In this document: piece by piece, positions 61,024 to 64,000 of the stretch
Position numbering within the stretch: position 1 is the first letter of the stretch
How the letters are laid out: the number at the start of each line of letters is the position of its first letter
Assembly (NCBI RefSeq): GCF_000359125.1
Contig: NZ_CAAF010000066.1
Span: 1-64,000, forward strand
Length of the DNA stretch: 64,000 bases
Source: Mesorhizobium sp. STM 4661
Lineage (GTDB): Bacteria; Pseudomonadota; Alphaproteobacteria; Rhizobiales; Rhizobiaceae
Direction of reading: 5' to 3'
The notes under the pieces: generated by a model
What the model was told of the DNA's origin: nothing
Databases searched by the model: none
The model's input: the letters and a program-made list of their open reading frames with translations, nothing else
Made by a program: the position numbers and the translations under genes

Positions 61024-61821
61024 TCAATTGCTCGGCGTCAGGACGGTGAAACCCTGTTCCTTGAAGAGCGCGCCGGCCTTGGCGGATTGCAGGCATTTCA
61101 GGAAGGCCGGCGTATCCTTGTCCTTCGAGTCGGCGGTCTGGGCAACCGGATAGATGATCGGCGGGTGCGAATCCTCCGGGAAGGTGCCGATCACCTTGAC
61201 GCCCTTTTCGGCATGCGCGTCGGTGGTGTAGACGATGCCAAGCGCTGCCTCGCCTGTCGAGACCAGCTTCAATGCCGCGCGCACATTCTCCGCCTGCGCC
61301 ACCTTGCCCTCGACCGAAGACCAGACGCCGAGCGATTCAAGTGCCGCCTTGCCGTATTTGCCGGCGGGCACCGCCTTGAAATCGCCCATGGCGAGCTTGC
61401 CGTCGCCGATGAGCTTGGCCAGATCAAAACCCTTTTCGATCTTGGTTTCGACTGTGGAATCCTTCGGCGCCACCAGCACGATCTCATTGCCGAGCAGCTT
61501 CACTTCCGTGTCCGGCTTGGTCAGCTTCTTGTCGGAGAGATATTTCATCCAGTCGAGATCGGCCGAGATGAAGATATCGGCCGGTGCGCCGCCCTCGATC
61601 TGCTTGGCCAGTGCCGAGCTCGCGGCGTAGGAAACAGTTGCTGCCTCGCCAACATCGGCCTCGCAGGCTTTGTTCACCGCGTCGAGCCCGTCCTTCAGGC
61701 TGGCCGCGGCAAACACCACCACCTTGTCTTCCGCATGGGCTGCAGGCACCACAGCCATCAGTGCCGCCGCGAAACCACCGATCGCAATCGCCCTCAATCC
61801 GAAACCTTTGTGCGTCAGCAT
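61024..61821 (-). CDS. modA: Molybdate-binding periplasmic protein ModA
   Basis: ModA captures molybdate or tungstate in the periplasm and hands it to ModBC. The start at ATG 61821 gives 265 residues beginning with a signal peptide ending PAAHAE. Ligand-binding blocks are VFAAASLKDGLD (first serine region), SYAASSALAKQIEGGAPADI and GIVYTTDA. The gene leads the modABC operon and diverges from mop; a Mo-box-like site lies between them. Confidence 0.95.
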   Translation of the reverse strand: MLTHKGFGLRAIAIGGFAAALMAVVPAAHAEDKVVVFAAASLKDGLDAVNKACEADVGEAATVSYAASSALAKQIEGGAPADIFISADLDWMKYLSDKKLTKPDTEVKLLGNEIVLVAPKDSTVETKIEKGFDLAKLIGDGKLAMGDFKAVPAGKYGKAALESLGVWSSVEGKVAQAENVRAALKLVSTGEAALGIVYTTDAHAEKGVKVIGTFPEDSHPPIIYPVAQTADSKDKDTPAFLKCLQSAKAGALFKEQGFTVLTPSN

Positions 61822-61867
61822 GAAAACTCTCCCTAGGTTTGAAATCCATTCGGCTCGAAGCCTGCCG

Positions 61868-61895
61868 ACCGATATATCCGGATGAACATAACAAT
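61868..61895. promoter_or_regulatory. Mo-box-like site upstream of modA
   Basis: ACCGATATATC, six bases, AACATAACAAT. Each half agrees at about eight of eleven positions with the ATCGYTATATA-N6-TATATAACGAT type of Mo-box as I remember it, with the expected six-base spacer. It lies 47 bases before the modA start in the divergent modA/mop region. Confidence 0.5.
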
Positions 61896-62000
61896 GGAAG
61901 GCTTTTGCCCCGTACAGCCATTGTATCTTGGTGCCGTCGCGGCTTACCATGAATTGGATTGGATACAGCGAAACCTAATTTAGATCGAAGGAGACGTCGC

Positions 62001-62207
62001 ATGAAAATCAGCGCCCGCAACATCCTCAAGGGAACCATCACCGAGATCGTCAAGGGTGCCACCACTTCGCATGTCCGTATCGATGTCGGCGGTTCCGTCG
62101 TCACCGCCTCGATCACCAACGAAGCCGTTGCCGATCTCAAGCTCGAAAAGGGCAAGCAGGCCTATGCCGTGATCAAGGCCTCGGACGTCATGGTCGGCAT
62201 CGACTGA
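62001..62207 (+). CDS. mop: Mop-type molybdopterin/molybdate-binding protein (molbindin)
   Basis: The 68-residue protein is a single TOBE/Mop domain beginning MKISARNILKGTITEIVKGA, the classic molbindin start, followed by VRIDVGGSVVTASITNEAV and AYAVIKASDVMVGID. Such proteins form hexamers that store or buffer molybdate in the cytoplasm. The ATG at 62001 follows GAAGGAG; an upstream in-frame ATG is less likely. It diverges from modA across a possible Mo-box and may supply the oxyanion sensing missing from the short ModE. Confidence 0.93.
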   Translation: MKISARNILKGTITEIVKGATTSHVRIDVGGSVVTASITNEAVADLKLEKGKQAYAVIKASDVMVGID

Positions 62208-62227
62208 GCCATTTCGGCCGAAAGAAC

Positions 62228-62701
62228 GTGGTTCGCGAAAACGAGATCAGGCCATCGGAGGTCGCAGTCGATGCCGGGCTTATGTTCATCGGCGTGATCC
62301 GCACCCCGTGGGCGTCGCGGCTGGTCACGCCACGCCAGGGCCGCGCGGACGGCCCGGTCTGCCGGATCGAAATCCTCGACCCGTGGCGCGAGGCGCTCGA
62401 CGGCATCGAAAAATTCGAGCGGCTGGAAATGCTCTATTGGCTGCATTTATCGCGGCGCGACCTCGTCAGGCAGAGCCCGGCCAATGACGGCACGTCGCGC
62501 GGCACCTTTGCCTTGCGCTCGCCGGCCCGGCCCAATCCGATCGGCACTTCGATCGCAAGTCTTGTCGGCGTCGAAGGATCGACGCTTATGGTGCGCGGCA
62601 TGGACTGCGTCGACGGCACGCCATTGCTCGATCTGAAACCGGACCGGGCGCTGTTCAAGCCGGTCGCGCCGCCTCAGGCAAGCGATTTCGAGACCGGATG
62701 A
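62228..62701 (+). CDS. trmO: tRNA t6A37 N6-methyltransferase TrmO (TsaA family)
   Basis: The 157-residue protein has the TsaA/TrmO (YaeB) layout: FIGVIRTPWASRLVTPRQG near the start, LEMLYWLHLSRRD, and GTFALRSPARPNPIGTSIAS, the SAM-binding loop region. TrmO methylates threonylcarbamoyl-adenosine 37 in some tRNAs; shorter bacterial relatives like this one are sometimes of uncertain activity. It starts at GTG 62228, 20 bases after mop, without a strong ribosome site, and may be cotranscribed with it. Confidence 0.85.
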   Translation: MVRENEIRPSEVAVDAGLMFIGVIRTPWASRLVTPRQGRADGPVCRIEILDPWREALDGIEKFERLEMLYWLHLSRRDLVRQSPANDGTSRGTFALRSPARPNPIGTSIASLVGVEGSTLMVRGMDCVDGTPLLDLKPDRALFKPVAPPQASDFETG

Positions 62702-62719
62702 TGGCTGTTGTGGTCGCGC

Positions 62720-63514
62720 CTATACAGCGATCGGCGCCTTGATTGTCGCGTCGGCGAAATAGTTCTCAAGCCGGAAATCCTCGAAGCGGAAGGCAAAGAG
62801 GTCCGTGACGTCCGGATTGATCCACATCGTCGGCAGCGTCTTGGGCGTGCGCCGCAACTGTTCGCGCGCCTGTTCGAAATGGTTCGAGTAAAGATGCGCG
62901 TCGCCCAGCGTGTGAACGAAATCGCCTGGCTTCAGGCCGGTCACCTGCGCCACCATCAGCGTCAGCAACGCATAGGAGGCGATGTTGAACGGCACGCCGA
63001 GAAAGATGTCACCGGAACGCTGGTAGAGCTGGCAGGAGAGCCTGCCTTCCGAAACATAGAACTGGAACAGACAGTGGCAGGGCGGCAGCGCCATAGCCTC
63101 CACCTCGGCCGGATTCCACGCCGAAACGATCAACCGCCGGGAATTAGGATTCTTGCGTATCTCCTTGAGAAGGCCTGCAATCTGGTCGATGGCGCCGCCA
63201 TGGCCGTCCGGCCAGGAACGCCACTGCTTGCCGTAAACCGGGCCGAGATCGCCATTCTCGTCGGCCCATTCGTCCCAGATGGAGACGCCGTGGTCCTTGA
63301 GGTACTTGATATTGGTATCGCCGGCCAGGAACCATAAAAGCTCATGGATGATCGACTTCAGATGCAGCTTCTTGGTGGTGGTGACCGGAAAGCCGCGCGC
63401 CAGGTCGAAGCGCATCTGGTAGCCGAACACCGAGCGCGTGCCGGTGCCGGTGCGGTCGCCGCGGTCGGCGCCGTTTTCCAGCACATGATTCAAGAGGTCG
63501 AGATACTGGCGCAT
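62720..63514 (-). CDS. thyA: Thymidylate synthase ThyA
   Basis: ThyA makes dTMP from dUMP using methylene-tetrahydrofolate, leaving dihydrofolate for FolA. The 264-residue protein has the same length as the E. coli enzyme, with the catalytic Cys146 in MALPPCHCLFQFYV, the dUMP-binding arginines in RTGTGTRSVFG and SRRLIVSAWNP, and YQRSGDIFLGVPFNIASYA. It is a single gene here, convergent with trmO. Confidence 0.97.
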   Translation of the reverse strand: MRQYLDLLNHVLENGADRGDRTGTGTRSVFGYQMRFDLARGFPVTTTKKLHLKSIIHELLWFLAGDTNIKYLKDHGVSIWDEWADENGDLGPVYGKQWRSWPDGHGGAIDQIAGLLKEIRKNPNSRRLIVSAWNPAEVEAMALPPCHCLFQFYVSEGRLSCQLYQRSGDIFLGVPFNIASYALLTLMVAQVTGLKPGDFVHTLGDAHLYSNHFEQAREQLRRTPKTLPTMWINPDVTDLFAFRFEDFRLENYFADATIKAPIAV

Positions 63515-63619
63515 TGGCTTCGGCTCGATTCGGGTTGCTACCCATAATAGCCGACTGGCTGCCGGCCGAACATATCAAAGCGCAGGACGTTTCAACAGGA
63601 CACTCGCCGATAGCGTTAC

Positions 63620-63647
63620 AAGCTGGCGCGGCAAATCGCGCCAGCTT
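63620..63647 (-). terminator. Hairpin after the DUF2853 gene
   Basis: AAGCTGGCGCG and its exact complement flank a 6-base loop, 17 bases after the stop of the minus-strand DUF2853 gene. TGTAACGC follows on that strand, so the T-run is weak. Confidence 0.6.
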
Positions 63648-63664
63648 CCGCTTCGATGCAGACG

Positions 63665-63976
63665 TCAGAGTGAGCCGAGCTTGCCCAGGTCTTTGGCGAC
63701 GAGGTAGTAGAAGGTCACGCGGCTCTTGGTGTTGTCGGCCGCCATTGCCTTGCAGGTCTTTTCGATTACCGCGTCCGCCGTGCCGCTGTCGGTGACGCCG
63801 AGCTTCTTGGCGGCCCAGTTGTTCCTGACGCGCTCGAGTTCCTTGGGATCCGTGCAGGAGACCAGCGATGAATCGCGGTTCCTGAGCGCAATGCCCAGAT
63901 GCTTCACGATCTTGGCGACCGCGTCGGCGTCTGCCGCGGCGTCGTATTTCTTCACGTCTGCAAGATAGTCGGCCAT
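63665..63976 (-). CDS. DUF2853-family small protein
   Basis: The start at ATG 63976 gives 103 residues: MADYLADVKKYDAAADADAV, a helical middle with LGIALRNRDSSLVSCTDPKE and a C-terminal KSRVTFYYLVAKDLGKLGSL. This matches the DUF2853 family of small cytoplasmic proteins of unknown function. A GGGGAAATT stretch before the ATG can serve as ribosome site. The frame runs to the window edge upstream, but that part is not needed. Confidence 0.85.
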   Translation of the reverse strand: MADYLADVKKYDAAADADAVAKIVKHLGIALRNRDSSLVSCTDPKELERVRNNWAAKKLGVTDSGTADAVIEKTCKAMAADNTKSRVTFYYLVAKDLGKLGSL

Positions 63977-64000
63977 CAAATTTCCCCTCGTCGGCGCCAC

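Overview
The window looks like a chromosomal segment of a Mesorhizobium-type alphaproteobacterium (Hyphomicrobiales). The basis is high GC with strong G/C third positions, the aerobic Pseudomonas/rhizobial cobalamin genes (cobE-M-A-B-V-U, cobF), the order miaA-serB-degP-hflC-hflK-folA-thyA, a BA14K-family protein, a DUF4424 protein and rhizobial palindromic intergenic repeats. The genus is inferred from memory of such genomes; no search was run.

Layout. 1-4846: the end of a cobalamin operon, with four consecutive 4-base stop/start overlaps. 4933-5008: tRNA-Lys(CUU). 5356-9996: a PhzF-like protein, a MacA/MacB-type tripartite exporter and a small membrane protein. 9993-14235: a Nudix-like protein, an endonuclease-fold protein, BA14K and PilZ proteins, and two small unknown proteins beside strong palindromes. 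14329-18969: ilvC, a TetR regulator with an operator-like palindrome, a flavin monooxygenase, and a divergent HxlR regulator/quinone-reductase pair. 19252-23712: kup, pdxJ, a STAS-like protein and a RecD-like helicase. 23838-25487: a cobalt-type nitrile hydratase with its accessory protein.

25513-30285 is the most unusual part. An A/T-rich leader region, a small candidate precursor peptide, a B12-binding radical SAM enzyme of the RiPP C-methyltransferase type and a subtilisin-like protease with helix-hairpin-helix-like ends form one apparent operon. The block is bracketed by 18/20-identical 20-bp direct repeats and its codon use is less GC-rich than that of its neighbours. I read it as a laterally acquired peptide-modification cassette.

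30431-34920: an RND efflux pump. 35076-35870: nested palindromic repeats beside a decayed LysE-type exporter gene. 35889-38517: ilvI-ilvH with a leader-peptide attenuator. 38795-40597: an N-terminally extended flavoprotein oxidoreductase. 41486-44509: a tmpA-tmpB type phosphonate operon with a divergent LysR regulator. 44512-48598: a regulator/acetyltransferase operon, a HerA-like ATPase, and a ParD antitoxin with a frameshifted ParE. 48713-57720: a diguanylate cyclase, miaA, serB, an acetyltransferase, degP, hflKC, folA and DUF4424. 57965-62207: cobF and a molybdate module (modE, modCBA, mop) with Mo-box-like sites. 62228-63976: trmO, thyA and a DUF2853 protein.

How the parts connect: the window can make cobalamin, which the radical SAM enzyme would need, and it encodes a cobalt-type nitrile hydratase, so cobalt is a recurring requirement. 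Branched-chain amino-acid synthesis is represented by ilvC and ilvIH, and folate/thymidylate metabolism by folA and thyA.
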